NCBI RefSeq assembly: GCF_001293525.1
Contig: NZ_BBYR01000034.1
Location: 1 to 63,033 of the forward strand
Source of the DNA: Pseudideonella sakaiensis
GTDB taxonomy: Bacteria; Pseudomonadota; Gammaproteobacteria; Burkholderiales; Burkholderiaceae_C
Direction: 5' to 3'
Length of the DNA: 63,033 nt
Each line of letters opens with the position of its first letter. Within the stretch, counting starts at the first letter, position 1. This document shows positions 18,510 through 27,471 of this stretch, in pieces. The notes under the pieces were generated by a model. That model saw only the letters and a program-made list of their open reading frames with translations, did no database searches and was not told where the DNA came from. Position numbers and translations under genes: made by a program.

Positions 18510-19417
18510 AGCCACGGCAGCAGGTAGTGGTCCGCCAGCAGCGCCGCGAACAGCAGCGACAGGTGGACGATGGAGAAGCGGAAGGTGCGGCGCGCCAGCG
18601 TGTCGGAGTAGTCGCGCCAGAGCTGCCAGCCGTAGGCAGTGAAGCGCGCGCCGAGCAGCACCGCGGCGACGAGGTAGAGCAGCCCGCTCATGCCGATCAG
18701 GTAGGGCAGCAGCGTGGCCGCGAACAGCACCAGCGTGTACAGGAAGACCTGCAAGCGCGTGAACTCGGAGCCATGCGTGACCGGCAGCATCGGCAGGCCG
18801 GCGCGCCGGTAGTCCTCCACGCGGTAGAGGGCGAGGGCCCAGAAGTGCGGCGGCGTCCACAGGAAGATGATCAGGCACAGCACCAGCGCCTCGGGCCCCA
18901 CCTCGCCGCGCATCGCCGCCCAGCCGAGCACCGGCGGCATCGCGCCGGAGGCGCCGCCGATCACGATGTTCTGCGGCGTCGCGGGCTTGAGCAGCACCGT
19001 GTAGACCATCGCATAGCCGACGAAGGTGGCGAAGGTCAGCCACATCGTCAGCGGGTTCACCCAGGCATACAGGATCGCGCTGCCGAGCGCGCACAGCACG
19101 GCCGAGAAGGCCAGCGTCATGCGTCGCGACAGCTCGCCCTTGGCCGTCGGGCGCCAGGCGGTGCGGGCCATGCGCGCGTCGATGTGCTGCTCGACCAGGC
19201 AGTTGAAGGCCGCCGCGGCCGCCGCCACCAGCCAGATGCCGGCCGTGGCGGCCAGCACCAGGCGCCAGTCCGGCCAGCCCGGGACCGCCAGCAGCATGCC
19301 GATCACCGCGCAGAAGACGATGAGCTGCACCACGCGCGGCTTGGTCAGCGCATGGAACTGCCGCAGCCGCGAGGAGCGCGGCAGCGGCACGGCAGGGGGA
19401 CTCAGGGCGTCGGCCAT
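18506..19417 (-). CDS. ctaB: Protoheme IX farnesyltransferase (heme O synthase)
   Basis: 303 residues with about nine membrane helices. UbiA-family prenyltransferase: the first Asp-rich motif is in [23 protein letters not shown] and the second in [17 protein letters not shown]. It converts protoheme to heme O with farnesyl diphosphate for the oxidase in this locus. It lies between ctaA (18 nt upstream) and sco1 (overlapping). Confidence 0.95.
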   Translation of the reverse strand: MADALSPPAVPLPRSSRLRQFHALTKPRVVQLIVFCAVIGMLLAVPGWPDWRLVLAATAGIWLVAAAAAAFNCLVEQHIDARMARTAWRPTAKGELSRRMTLAFSAVLCALGSAILYAWVNPLTMWLTFATFVGYAMVYTVLLKPATPQNIVIGGASGAMPPVLGWAAMRGEVGPEALVLCLIIFLWTPPHFWALALYRVEDYRRAGLPMLPVTHGSEFTRLQVFLYTLVLFAATLLPYLIGMSGLLYLVAAVLLGARFTAYGWQLWRDYSDTLARRTFRFSIVHLSLLFAALLADHYLLPWL

Positions 19418-19435
19418 CGCGGGAAACCGCGGATT

Positions 19436-20659
19436 TTACGAGGGCGCCCGCCCGGGGGCGCCTTCCCCCACCGCGGGCGGGGTGCCGCGCGGGCGCCGGC
19501 CGGCCGCTGCGGCCACGGCAGCACCGACCCCGGCGGCGGCCGCAGTCGCGGGGGACGCGGCCTGGCGCATCCGCACCACCAGCACGGTCAAGGCCGTCAG
19601 CAGCGCCGCGGCGCCGCCGGTGTGCGCGACCGCCGCCACCAGCGGCCAGCCGAGCACGACGTTGCTCAGGCCGCTGGCCAGCTGCCAGGCCGCGATGCCG
19701 GCCAGCCAGGCCGCGCCGCGCCGTGCGGCCGGCTCGCGGCTGCGCCACAGCGCGGCGGCGACCGCGCCCAGGGCCACGAAGACGCACAGCGCGCCAACGC
19801 GGTGCACCCAGTGGATGGCCGTCAGCGCCGCGAAGGGCAGGTAGCCACCGTCCTTGCCCGCGCCGAGTTCGCGCAGGACCGCGAAGCCGTGCGCGAAGTC
19901 CATCTCCGGCACCCACCGGCCCTGGCAGGTCGGGAAGTCGCGGCAGGCCAGCACCGCGTAGTTGGTGCTGACCCAGCCGCCGAGTGCGACCTGCACCAGG
20001 CTCAGCGCCAGCAGGCCCCACAGCGCCCGCCGCAGCCCGGCGCCCAGCACCAGGGGACGCGGCTGGTAGCCCTGGGCCTGTGCCGCCAGCAGCATCAGCA
20101 GCCCGAGGCCGCCCAGCAGGTGGGCGGTCACGATGGCCGGGTAGAGCTTCATGGTCACCGTCAGCGCGCCGAAGGCGCCCTGCGCGCAGACCCAGGCCAG
20201 CGTCAGCGTGGCCCACCACGGCGAGACGGGCAGCCGGCCGGCGCGGCGGGCCGCCCAGCTGGCCGCGGTCAGCGCGACGATCAGCACGCCGACGCCGGTC
20301 GCGAGGTAGCGGTGGATCATCTCGACCCAGGCCTTGCCATGGGTCACCGGGCCGCTGGGCATCGCGGTCTGCGCCGCATGGATCTCGTCGCGCGCACCGA
20401 TCGGGCTGGCCGCGCCGTAGCAGCCGGGCCAGTCCGGGCAGCCGAGGCCCGAATCGGTCAGCCGCGTGAAGGCGCCGAACAGGATCAGGTCGAAGGTCAG
20501 GAAGGCGGTCAGCAGCGTGAGCGCCTGCAGCCGCCGCGCCGGCGACGCGCCGCGGTGGCGCAGCCAGACCCAGGCCAGCGGCCCGAGCGCGAGCACCAGG
20601 CCGAGCAGCGCCAGCCGCAGCAGCGGCGAGAGGTCGACGAGCGAGGCGGGACCGTCCAT
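19436..20659 (-). CDS. ctaA: Heme A synthase (COX15/CtaA family)
   Basis: 407 residues with eight membrane helices. It is marked by GAFTRLTDSGLGCPDWPGCYG, MIHRYLATGVG and the second-half histidines in AIHWVHRVGAL and VAHTGGAA. It oxidises heme O to heme A. It has a disordered Ala/Gly-rich C-terminal tail of about 30 residues. It sits between the SCO-like gene and ctaB on the same strand, so it is probably part of one long cox transcript. Confidence 0.95.
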   Translation of the reverse strand: MDGPASLVDLSPLLRLALLGLVLALGPLAWVWLRHRGASPARRLQALTLLTAFLTFDLILFGAFTRLTDSGLGCPDWPGCYGAASPIGARDEIHAAQTAMPSGPVTHGKAWVEMIHRYLATGVGVLIVALTAASWAARRAGRLPVSPWWATLTLAWVCAQGAFGALTVTMKLYPAIVTAHLLGGLGLLMLLAAQAQGYQPRPLVLGAGLRRALWGLLALSLVQVALGGWVSTNYAVLACRDFPTCQGRWVPEMDFAHGFAVLRELGAGKDGGYLPFAALTAIHWVHRVGALCVFVALGAVAAALWRSREPAARRGAAWLAGIAAWQLASGLSNVVLGWPLVAAVAHTGGAAALLTALTVLVVRMRQAASPATAAAAGVGAAVAAAAGRRPRGTPPAVGEGAPGRAPS

Positions 20660-20671
20660 CGTGCGCGCGCC

Positions 20672-21310
20672 TCAGCGCCCTGCCTGGTCCCAGGACGCGG
20701 AGGCCCGCAGCAGCCGCTCCAGGTCGCGCTTGACCTTGGCCGGCTCGGGATCGGCCGGCACCCGCATCATCCACTGCCCCATCGGGTCGACGATGTAGAG
20801 GTGGTCCTCGAGACGGTGCCCGTCGGCCGGCGCGAGCCATGCGGCGAGCGCCGCGCGGTCGGCATGCAGCGCGGAGACGCCGCCGCTGGCCTCGAGCAGG
20901 CGCTCGGTCGGCGTGCCCGCGTCGGGCAGCAGCCAGACCTTGTCGACGCGGTCGCGGTCGCGGCCGAGCGTCTCGCGCAGCTGGCGCATCAGCACCAGCT
21001 GGCGCTCGCAGCGCGCGTCGCAGGCGGCGTCGCCGACCGCCAGCAGCAGCCACTGGCGCTTCAGGCTGGCCGACTCGACCGGGCGGCCCGCCAGGTCCTG
21101 CAGGCCGAGCGCCGCCGGTATCTCGCGCGGTGGCGTGATGAGCGTGCCGTAGTTCGTGCGCGTCTCCGGCCGGATCACGAAATAGGTCAGGTAGGACGCG
21201 ATCACCGGCGCCGCACAGACCGCGAGCACGGCCAGCATCTTCCAGCGTCCGCTGGCGGTGCGGCGGCGGTCGTCGACGACCTCGGGCACCGGCAGCGCGT
21301 GCACCGTCAT
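20672..21310 (-). CDS. Membrane-anchored SCO-like protein of the cox locus
   Basis: 212 residues from the ATG at 21310; an upstream ATG at 21388 would overlap the surf1 end by about 50 nt. One N-terminal helix (MLAVLAVCAAPVIASYLTYFVI) is followed by a thioredoxin-like domain with ACDARCERQLVLMRQL. This keeps the SCO CxxxC spacing but lacks an evident distal copper-ligand His. Betaproteobacterial cox loci regularly carry such a gene between surf1 and ctaA. A redox or assembly role for the oxidase is likely but unproven. Confidence 0.75.
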   Translation of the reverse strand: MTVHALPVPEVVDDRRRTASGRWKMLAVLAVCAAPVIASYLTYFVIRPETRTNYGTLITPPREIPAALGLQDLAGRPVESASLKRQWLLLAVGDAACDARCERQLVLMRQLRETLGRDRDRVDKVWLLPDAGTPTERLLEASGGVSALHADRAALAAWLAPADGHRLEDHLYIVDPMGQWMMRVPADPEPAKVKRDLERLLRASASWDQAGR

Positions 21311-21335
21311 GCCCAGCGGCGAGCCCGCGGCGGCC

Positions 21336-22118
21336 TCAGTCGGCCGGGGGGCGGCGGCGTCGCGGGCGGATGAGTTGGAACCAGACATAGAGAAGGAGGA
21401 CGAGCGCGCACAGCGCGAACCACTGGAAGGCATAACCGAGGTGCTTCTGCACGTCGGCCGCCGGCGCCGGCCAGTCGCGGCGCAGGCCGTCGCCGCCGGG
21501 GGGCGCCTCGACCTGGACCACGGTCAGCGGCAGCACCGGGCGGCCGAGGGACCGCGCCGACTCGTCGAGGTCCAGATTCTGCCGGATCGGCCCCTCGGCG
21601 TCGGCGGCGAACTGGTACAGCCGGGCCGGCGGCGGGGCCACCCGGCCGGCCACCTGCACCGCGCCGGGCGGCGTCGGCACCGCGGGCAGCCGCGTGCGCA
21701 CGTCGTTGTCGCGCGGCACCCAGCCGCGCTGCACCCAGATCACGCTGCCGGGCGCCGCCGCGCGCGGGACGGGCTCCAGCTGCAGCGGCGTCAGCACGAA
21801 GAAGCCGGGGCGGCCGTCCATCTGCCGGTTGTCGAGGAAGACGCTGCGCTCGGGCAGCCAGCGGCCCTGCAGCAGGATGCGGCGCTGGTGCTGCTCGGCG
21901 GCCGCGACGCGATCGGTGGCCAGCTCGGCCTGCGGCAGCGGGGCAGCGGCGGCCCGCGTGTCGAGGGCGGCCTGCAGTGCGCGCTTCTGGGCCGCGCGGT
22001 CGAGCTGCCAGACGCCGAGCCGCGCGGTGCCGGCGGCAACGACCAGCGCCGCCAGCGCGACCACGATGCGACGCGCCCCCAGCGCGGGCGCGCCGCTTGC
22101 CGGAGCGGCGGGACTCAT
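21336..22118 (-). CDS. surf1: SURF1-family cytochrome oxidase assembly protein
   Basis: 260 residues from the ATG at 22118. SURF1 pattern: N-terminal helix, LGVWQLDRAAQKRAL, GRWLPERSVFLDNRQMDGRPGFFVLTPL, VQRGWVPRDN, and the C-terminal helix LGYAFQWFALCALVLLLYVWFQL. SURF1 helps insert heme A into subunit I. It is divergent from the small DUF2909 gene across 72 nt and is the first gene of the surf1-sco1 run. Confidence 0.93.
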   Translation of the reverse strand: MSPAAPASGAPALGARRIVVALAALVVAAGTARLGVWQLDRAAQKRALQAALDTRAAAAPLPQAELATDRVAAAEQHQRRILLQGRWLPERSVFLDNRQMDGRPGFFVLTPLQLEPVPRAAAPGSVIWVQRGWVPRDNDVRTRLPAVPTPPGAVQVAGRVAPPPARLYQFAADAEGPIRQNLDLDESARSLGRPVLPLTVVQVEAPPGGDGLRRDWPAPAADVQKHLGYAFQWFALCALVLLLYVWFQLIRPRRRRPPAD

Positions 22119-22190
22119 CGCCCGGCGGCGACCGGGGCCGCCTGCAGGGCCGGCCCCGGCCACGCGGGGGCAACGCGATAATCCCGCCCC

Positions 22191-22412
22191 ATGAAAATCG
22201 TCATCGCTGTGGCTTTCGTCGTGATCATCGGCGCCTTGCTGTTCGCCGGCGTCGCGATGGTGCGCGACGGGCGCGACGGCAAGCCCAAGACACCGACGAT
22301 GATGCGCGCGCTGGCGCTGCGGGTCGGCGTGTCCGTCTGCCTGTTCCTGCTGCTGCTGCTGGCCTACCGGCTGGGCTGGATCCAGCCGACGGGCCTGCCG
22401 CGCGGCGCCTGA
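22191..22412 (+). CDS. Twin transmembrane protein (DUF2909 family)
   Basis: 73 residues with two hydrophobic helices joined by a short basic loop (VRDGRDGKPKTPTMMRAL). Small proteins of this pattern sit beside surf1 and ctaE in many Beta- and Gammaproteobacteria, so a role with the oxidase is plausible; no biochemical function is known to me. It runs opposite to its neighbours, facing the ctaE 3' end. Confidence 0.8.
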   Translation: MKIVIAVAFVVIIGALLFAGVAMVRDGRDGKPKTPTMMRALALRVGVSVCLFLLLLLAYRLGWIQPTGLPRGA

Positions 22413-22501
22413 CGCGGCCGCCGTCGGACCAGCGCACGGGCGCCGGGGTTCCGCTGGCACGCGGGGCGTTCGTGTCGGACACCGGACCGGCACGGGCGCA
22501 G

Positions 22502-22529
22502 CGAAAAGAAAGGCCGCCCGCGGCGGCCT
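22502..22529 (-). terminator. Rho-independent terminator for the ctaE transcript
   Basis: Read on the minus strand, AGGCCGCC-GCG-GGCGGCCT forms an 8-bp GC stem with a 3-nt loop (22511-22529) and is followed at once by TTCTTTTC. It lies 70 nt beyond the ctaE stop and would end the ctaC-ctaD-ctaG-ctaE transcript. The T-rich tract is on one side only, so it would not act for the opposing DUF2909 gene. Confidence 0.75.
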
Positions 22530-22598
22530 GTCGACGGGTCCGGCTGCGCGGGCCCTGCCACGACGCGGTGGCGCCGGACGGCGCGCACCGCCCGCAGC

Positions 22599-23480
22599 TC
22601 ACATCCAGTAGACGACGATGTAGAGGCCCAGCCAGACCACGTCGACGAAGTGCCAGTACCAGGCGGCGCCCTCGAAGCCGAAGTGGCGCTGCGGCGTGAA
22701 ATGGCCCTTCTGCAGCCGCAGCGTGATGAACAGCAGCATCAGCATGCCGACGAACACGTGGAAGCCGTGGAAGCCGGTCAGCATGAAGAAGGTCGAGCCG
22801 AAGATGCCGGAGCTGAGCTTCAGGTTCAGGTCCCGGTAGGCATGCATGTACTCATAGCCCTGGACGAACAGGAAGGTCAGGCCGAGCAGCACCGTGACCC
22901 ACATCCACGTGATCGTCTTGGCGCGGTTGCCGGCGATCAGCGCGTGGTGGGCGATCGTCAGCGTGACGCCCGAGGTCAGCAGCAGCGCGGTGTTGATCGT
23001 CGGCAGCGGCCAGGGGCCGATGGTCGAGAAGGGCTCGGTGATGCCGCCCGGCGACGCCGTGGCGCCGCCGCCCGCGCTCGGCCACACGGCCTTGAAGTCC
23101 GGCCACAGCAGCGCGTTGTCCAGGCTGCCGAGGTTCGGCACCGAGTGCAGCCGCGCCCAGTACAGCGCGCCGAAGAAGGCGCCGAAGAACATCACCTCCG
23201 AGAAGATGAACCAGCTCATGCTCCAGCGGAAGGAGACGTCGATGCGGTCGCCGTAGAGACCGGTCTCGCTCTCGTGGATGGCGGTGCGGAACCAGCCCTG
23301 GAGCACCCAGGCCCAGAACAGCAGGCCGAAGGCCAGCGAGTACGCGCCCCAGCCGTGGCCGTTGATCCACTGGCCGGCGCCGAGGATCACGAAGAACAGG
23401 CCGAGCGAGGCCAGCACCGGGAAGCTCGAGGGCCCGGGAACGTAGTAGTAAGGCGTTTTGGTGTGTGCCGCTGCCGACAT
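22599..23480 (-). CDS. ctaE: Cytochrome c oxidase subunit III
   Basis: 293 residues from the ATG at 23480, with a strong GAGGAGAG ribosome site. Seven membrane helices of the CoxC/COX3 family: SFRWSMSWFIFSEVMFFGAFFGALYWAR (Glu of the conserved SEVMFF), ALLLTSGVTLTIAHHAL, FFMLTGFHGFHVFVG and the end YWHFVDVVWLGLYIVVYW. It binds lipid and stabilises proton uptake in the aa3 oxidase. It is the last gene of the structural cox run. Confidence 0.96.
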   Translation of the reverse strand: MSAAAHTKTPYYYVPGPSSFPVLASLGLFFVILGAGQWINGHGWGAYSLAFGLLFWAWVLQGWFRTAIHESETGLYGDRIDVSFRWSMSWFIFSEVMFFGAFFGALYWARLHSVPNLGSLDNALLWPDFKAVWPSAGGGATASPGGITEPFSTIGPWPLPTINTALLLTSGVTLTIAHHALIAGNRAKTITWMWVTVLLGLTFLFVQGYEYMHAYRDLNLKLSSGIFGSTFFMLTGFHGFHVFVGMLMLLFITLRLQKGHFTPQRHFGFEGAAWYWHFVDVVWLGLYIVVYWM

Positions 23481-23527
23481 GCTTGCTTCTCTCCTCAAAT
23501 CCTCGATATCCGTGCACCGGTGGCCGC

Positions 23528-23767
23528 TCAGGCCGCCACCCCGCTGGACAGAACCCAATTCACCACGCCGACCAGCACCCCGATGAAGACGATCGCGCCG
23601 ATCACGCCGGCAATCACCACGTGCAGCGGGTTGAGCCGCTTGACGTCGTTCTCGAGGTCGGCCGACTTGCGCACGCCGAAGAAGGACCAGGCCACGGCCC
23701 GCAGCGTCTGGCCGAACGAGGCCGGGCGCCGCACCGCATCCTTCAGGCCGTCGGACGCGTCGCTCAC
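23528..23767 (-). CDS. DUF2970 single-helix membrane protein
   Basis: 79 residues from a GTG at 23767 that overlaps the ctaG stop (GTGA), indicating translational coupling. The N-terminal part (GQTLRAVAWSFFGVRKSADLENDVKRLNPLH) matches the DUF2970 pattern and is followed by one membrane helix. This small protein is nearly always between ctaG and ctaE in Betaproteobacteria, so an accessory role in oxidase assembly or stability is likely. Confidence 0.85.
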   Translation of the reverse strand: MSDASDGLKDAVRRPASFGQTLRAVAWSFFGVRKSADLENDVKRLNPLHVVIAGVIGAIVFIGVLVGVVNWVLSSGVAA

Positions 23768-24402
23768 GAGCCTGCCTTTCCCGCCAGGGCGGCCGGACCG
23801 GCCGCCACCGAGCCGGGCGCCGGCGGCGTCTTGCCGCCGACCTCGAAGAAGGTGTAGGACAGCGTGATCGTCGTCACGTCCTTCGGCAGCTTCGGGTCGA
23901 TCACGAACACCACCGGCCACTGCTTGCTTTCCTGCGGCGCGAGCGTGTACTCGTTGAAGCAGAAGCACTCGAGCTTGTTGAAGTACGAGGTGGCCTGCTT
24001 CGGCGCATAGCTCGGGATGGCCTGCGCGGCCATCGTGCGCGGCTGCCGGTTGCGGAACTCGTACATCACCGTCGCCAGCTCGCCGGGATGGACCTGCAGG
24101 CTGGTGATGGCGGGCTTGAAGTCCCAGGGGCCGCGCGCGTTCGCGTCGAACTCGACGGTGATGGTGCGGCTGCGGTCGACCTGGGTGTTCGCGGCCTGGC
24201 CCGCGCGCGTCTGGCCCGGCAGGTTGCGCTCCGACACCGACAGCACGTTGATGCCCAGCGCCGTGCAAATCGCCCGGTACATCGGCACCAGGCCGTAGCC
24301 GAAGCCGAACATCAGCCCGGCGATCAGCACCAGCTTGCCCACCATGCGCAGGTTGTCCGACGCCAGCAGGCGGGCGCGGTCCGGGCGGGGCGACAGGCTC
24401 AT
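23764..24402 (-). CDS. ctaG: Cytochrome c oxidase assembly protein CtaG (Cox11 family)
   Basis: 212 residues: one N-terminal membrane helix (GKLVLIAGLMFGFGYGLVPMY) and a periplasmic immunoglobulin-like domain with the copper-binding motif FNKLECFCFNEYTL and PVVFVIDP. Cox11/CtaG inserts copper into the CuB centre of subunit I. It is followed by the coupled DUF2970 gene and preceded by the 36-residue cox small protein. Confidence 0.95.
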   Translation of the reverse strand: MSLSPRPDRARLLASDNLRMVGKLVLIAGLMFGFGYGLVPMYRAICTALGINVLSVSERNLPGQTRAGQAANTQVDRSRTITVEFDANARGPWDFKPAITSLQVHPGELATVMYEFRNRQPRTMAAQAIPSYAPKQATSYFNKLECFCFNEYTLAPQESKQWPVVFVIDPKLPKDVTTITLSYTFFEVGGKTPPAPGSVAAGPAALAGKAGS

Positions 24403-24421
24403 GGCGGGACGCGGCGGCGCC

Positions 24422-24532
24422 TCAGATGCCGAACAGCGCCGACTTGGCGATGAAGCCGACGAAGAACACGATCGCGACCGAGGCCAGGATCAGTGCCATG
24501 CGCAGGTTGCGCTTCTTCTGCTCGTCGGTCAT
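24422..24532 (-). CDS. Cytochrome oxidase small assembly protein (36 residues)
   Basis: A tiny gene found by reading the ctaG-ctaD gap: ATG at 24532, TGA at 24422-24424. The product begins MTDEQKKRNLRMALIL and continues as one membrane helix ending KSALFGI. A charged N-terminus plus one helix between ctaD and ctaG is the standard layout for the small cox assembly protein annotated in Burkholderiales. It is too short for most gene finders; the position and the codon-perfect frame support it. Confidence 0.8.
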   Translation of the reverse strand: MTDEQKKRNLRMALILASVAIVFFVGFIAKSALFGI

Positions 24533-24575
24533 CGCCGTGTCGGGCCGGGTGCGGGGGCGCGTGCTCGCTGCGGGA

Positions 24576-26204
24576 TCAGGCGACGATCTTCGTCGCGCTG
24601 GCGTTCAGCTTCGGCGGCTCTTCGAAGGTGTGGAACGGCGCCGGCGACGGCACTTCCCACTCCAGGCCCTCGGCGCCTTCCCACGGCTTCTGCGGGGCCT
24701 TCTGGCCGACGCCGCGCATCATCGGCACGACGATGAACAGGAAGAAGTACACCTGCATCAGCCCGAAGCCGAAGGCGCCCACCGACGCGATCATGTTGAA
24801 GTCGGTGAACTGCATCGGGTAGTCGGCATAGCGGCGCGGCATGCCGGCCAGCCCGAGGAAGTGCATCGGGAAGAAGGTGACGTTGAAGAAGATCAGCGAG
24901 CCCCAGAAGTGGATCTTGCCGCGCGTCTCCGAATACATCACGCCGGTCCACTTCGGGCCCCAGTAGTACACGCCGGCGAACAGCGCGTACAGCGAGCCGG
25001 CGACCAGCACGTAGTGGAAGTGGGCCACCACGTAGTAGGTGTCCTGCAGCTGGATGTCGACCGGCGCCATCGACAGGATCAGGCCGGTGAAGCCGCCCAT
25101 CGTGAACACGAACAGGAAGCCGACCGCGAACAGCATCGGCGTCTCGAAGGTCATCGAGCCGCGCCACATCGTGGCGATCCAGTTGAAGATCTTCACGCCG
25201 GTCGGCACCGCGATCAGCATCGTCGCGTACATGAAGAACAGCTGGCCCGTCACCGGCATGCCGGTGGTGAACATGTGGTGGGCCCAGACGATGAAGGACA
25301 GGATCGCGATCGACGCGGTCGCGTAGACCATCGAGGTGTAGCCGAACAGGCGCTTGCGCGCGAACGCCGGGATGATGGCGCTCACGATGCCGAACGCCGG
25401 CAGGATCATGATGTAGACCTCGGGGTGGCCGAAGAACCAGAAGATGTGCTGGTACATCACCGGGTCGCCGCCGCCGGCCGGGTTGAAGAAGCTGGTGCCG
25501 AAGTGGCGGTCGGTCAGCGTCATCGTGATCGCGCCGGCCAGCACGGGCATCACGGCGATCAGCAGGTAGGCGGTGATCAGCCAGGTCCAGCAGAACAGCG
25601 GCATCTTCATCAGCGTCATGCCCGGCGCGCGCATGTTCAGGATCGTGACGATGATGTTGATCGAGCCCATGATCGAGCTGGCGCCGAGGATGTGCATCGC
25701 GAAGATGCCGGCGTCCATCGACGGGCCCATCTGCAGCGTCAGCGGCGCGTAGAGCGTCCAGCCGGCCGCCGGGGCACCGCCCGGCATGAAGAACGAGCTG
25801 ACCAGCATCACGGCCGCGGGGATCATCAGCCAGAAGCTGAAGTTGTTCATCCGCGCGAAGGCCATGTCGGACGCGCCGATCTGCAGCGGGATCATCCAGT
25901 TCGCGAAGCCGACGAAGGCCGGCATGATCGCGCCGAACACCATGATCAGGCCGTGCATGGTCGTCAGCTGGTTGAACAGCTGCGGGTTCACGAACTGCAG
26001 GCCGGGCTGGAACAGCTCGGCCCGGATCAGCAGCGCGAGCACGCCGCCGACCATCAGCATCGTGAACGAGAACAACAGGTACATCGTGCCGATGTCCTTG
26101 TGGTTCGTCGCGTACAGCCAGCGGCGCCAGCCGTGCGGGTGGGCGTGGTGCTCGTCGTGCGCGTGGTCGCCGGCGTGGCCGTGAGGAGGGAGGACTGCGC
26201 TCAT
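24576..26204 (-). CDS. ctaD: Cytochrome c oxidase subunit I
   Basis: 542 residues with twelve membrane helices of the heme-copper oxidase family. The heme a ligand is in the TMHGLIMVFGAIMPAF region. The CuB/Tyr-His crosslink segment is WFFGHPEVYIMILPAFG. HH ligands are in IVWAHHMFTTG, and both hemes are ligated by the pair in VVAHFHYVLVAG. It is an A-type oxidase reducing O2 to water and pumping protons. The N-terminal Asp-His repeats are usual in this clade. Confidence 0.97.
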   Translation of the reverse strand: MSAVLPPHGHAGDHAHDEHHAHPHGWRRWLYATNHKDIGTMYLLFSFTMLMVGGVLALLIRAELFQPGLQFVNPQLFNQLTTMHGLIMVFGAIMPAFVGFANWMIPLQIGASDMAFARMNNFSFWLMIPAAVMLVSSFFMPGGAPAAGWTLYAPLTLQMGPSMDAGIFAMHILGASSIMGSINIIVTILNMRAPGMTLMKMPLFCWTWLITAYLLIAVMPVLAGAITMTLTDRHFGTSFFNPAGGGDPVMYQHIFWFFGHPEVYIMILPAFGIVSAIIPAFARKRLFGYTSMVYATASIAILSFIVWAHHMFTTGMPVTGQLFFMYATMLIAVPTGVKIFNWIATMWRGSMTFETPMLFAVGFLFVFTMGGFTGLILSMAPVDIQLQDTYYVVAHFHYVLVAGSLYALFAGVYYWGPKWTGVMYSETRGKIHFWGSLIFFNVTFFPMHFLGLAGMPRRYADYPMQFTDFNMIASVGAFGFGLMQVYFFLFIVVPMMRGVGQKAPQKPWEGAEGLEWEVPSPAPFHTFEEPPKLNASATKIVA

Positions 26205-26250
26205 CGCTTGCTTCCTGGGATGCTGGAGAGGGTTCGACGTCGTCCGACGT

Positions 26251-27447
26251 TCACTTGCCGCGCTGGGCCAGCACCTCGGCCGGCTGCACGACCTGCCCGG
26301 TCTTGTTGGACCAGGCGTTCTTGGTGTAGGTGATCACGGCGGCGATCTCGGTGTCGCTCAGCTGCTTCCAGGCCGGCATCGCGCCGTTGTTCTGGCCGTT
26401 CAGCAGCACGTGGATCTGCTTCGCCTTGTCGGCATCGAGCACGACCGGCGAACCGTCGACGGCCTTGATCGGGCCGGCACCCTTGCCGTTGGCCTGGTGG
26501 CAGGCCTGGCAGTTGGCCGCGTAGATCTTCTCGCCGCGCTCGACGAGCGCGGCCAGTTCCCAGACCTTGTTCGGATCGTCGGCGGCGGCCGCCATCGCCT
26601 TCTTCTTGCCGTCGACCCAGGCGGTGTAGTCGGCCTGCGACAGCACCTTCACGTGGATCGGCATGTAGGCGTGCTCCTTGCCGCAGAGCTCCGCGCACTG
26701 GCCATAGAAGTCGCCCGTCTTCTCGGCGCGGAACCAGGTGTCGCGCACGAAGCCGGGAATCGCGTCCTGCTTGACGCCGAAGGCCGGCACCATCCACGCG
26801 TGGATCACGTCGTTGGCGGTGGTGATGATGCGCACCTTGCGGTCGACCGGCACCACCAGCGGGTTGTCCACCTTCAGCAGGTAGTCGTCACCGGAGGGCT
26901 TGCCCGAATCGGACATCTCGCGCTGTGCGCTGTCCAGCGTGGAGACGAAGGAGATGCCCTCGCCCTCGCCCTTCAGGTAGTCGTAGCCCCATTTCCACTG
27001 GATGCCGGTGGCCTTGATGGTCAGGTCGGCGGCCGAGGTGTCCTTCATCGCGACCACCGCCTTGGTGGCCGGCAGCGCCATCAGGATGACGATGATGAAG
27101 GGAACCACCGTCCACACGATCTCGACGGTGGTGCTCTCGTGGAAGTTGGCCGGCTTCGCGCCCAGGCTCTTGCGGTGCTTCAGGATGGAATAGAACATCA
27201 CCCCGAACACGCCGACGAAGATCACCAGGCAGATGATCAGCATGAAGTTGTGCAGCCACTGCAGCTCGGAGGCGATCTTGGTGACCGGCGGGTGCAGGTC
27301 GAGCTGGTTCACCGCCGGCCCGCCGGGCAGGTCGTTCACCGCACGTGCGGCCGACGCGGCCAGCGAGGCGCCCAGCCACAGGAAGGCCTTCGGACCCCAC
27401 TGCCCGACACGGTCCCACAGCGCGTTCGTCGTCTTCATCATGCTCAT
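26251..27447 (-). CDS. ctaC: Cytochrome c oxidase subunit II with fused cytochrome c domain (caa3-type)
   Basis: 398 residues. After a signal-like helix come two membrane helices and a cupredoxin domain with the CuA ligands: His in DVIHAWMVPAFG and Cys-x3-Cys plus His in QCAELCGKEHAYM. The C-terminal extension (about 300-385) is a class I cytochrome c with NCQACHQANGKGAGP and the distal Met in NNGAMPAWKQL. Electrons can therefore enter through a tethered heme. It precedes ctaD by 46 nt and follows the DUF2244 gene. Confidence 0.95.
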   Translation of the reverse strand: MSMMKTTNALWDRVGQWGPKAFLWLGASLAASAARAVNDLPGGPAVNQLDLHPPVTKIASELQWLHNFMLIICLVIFVGVFGVMFYSILKHRKSLGAKPANFHESTTVEIVWTVVPFIIVILMALPATKAVVAMKDTSAADLTIKATGIQWKWGYDYLKGEGEGISFVSTLDSAQREMSDSGKPSGDDYLLKVDNPLVVPVDRKVRIITTANDVIHAWMVPAFGVKQDAIPGFVRDTWFRAEKTGDFYGQCAELCGKEHAYMPIHVKVLSQADYTAWVDGKKKAMAAAADDPNKVWELAALVERGEKIYAANCQACHQANGKGAGPIKAVDGSPVVLDADKAKQIHVLLNGQNNGAMPAWKQLSDTEIAAVITYTKNAWSNKTGQVVQPAEVLAQRGK

Positions 27448-27471
27448 TTCTGGTTTCGCAAACGGAAGGTG

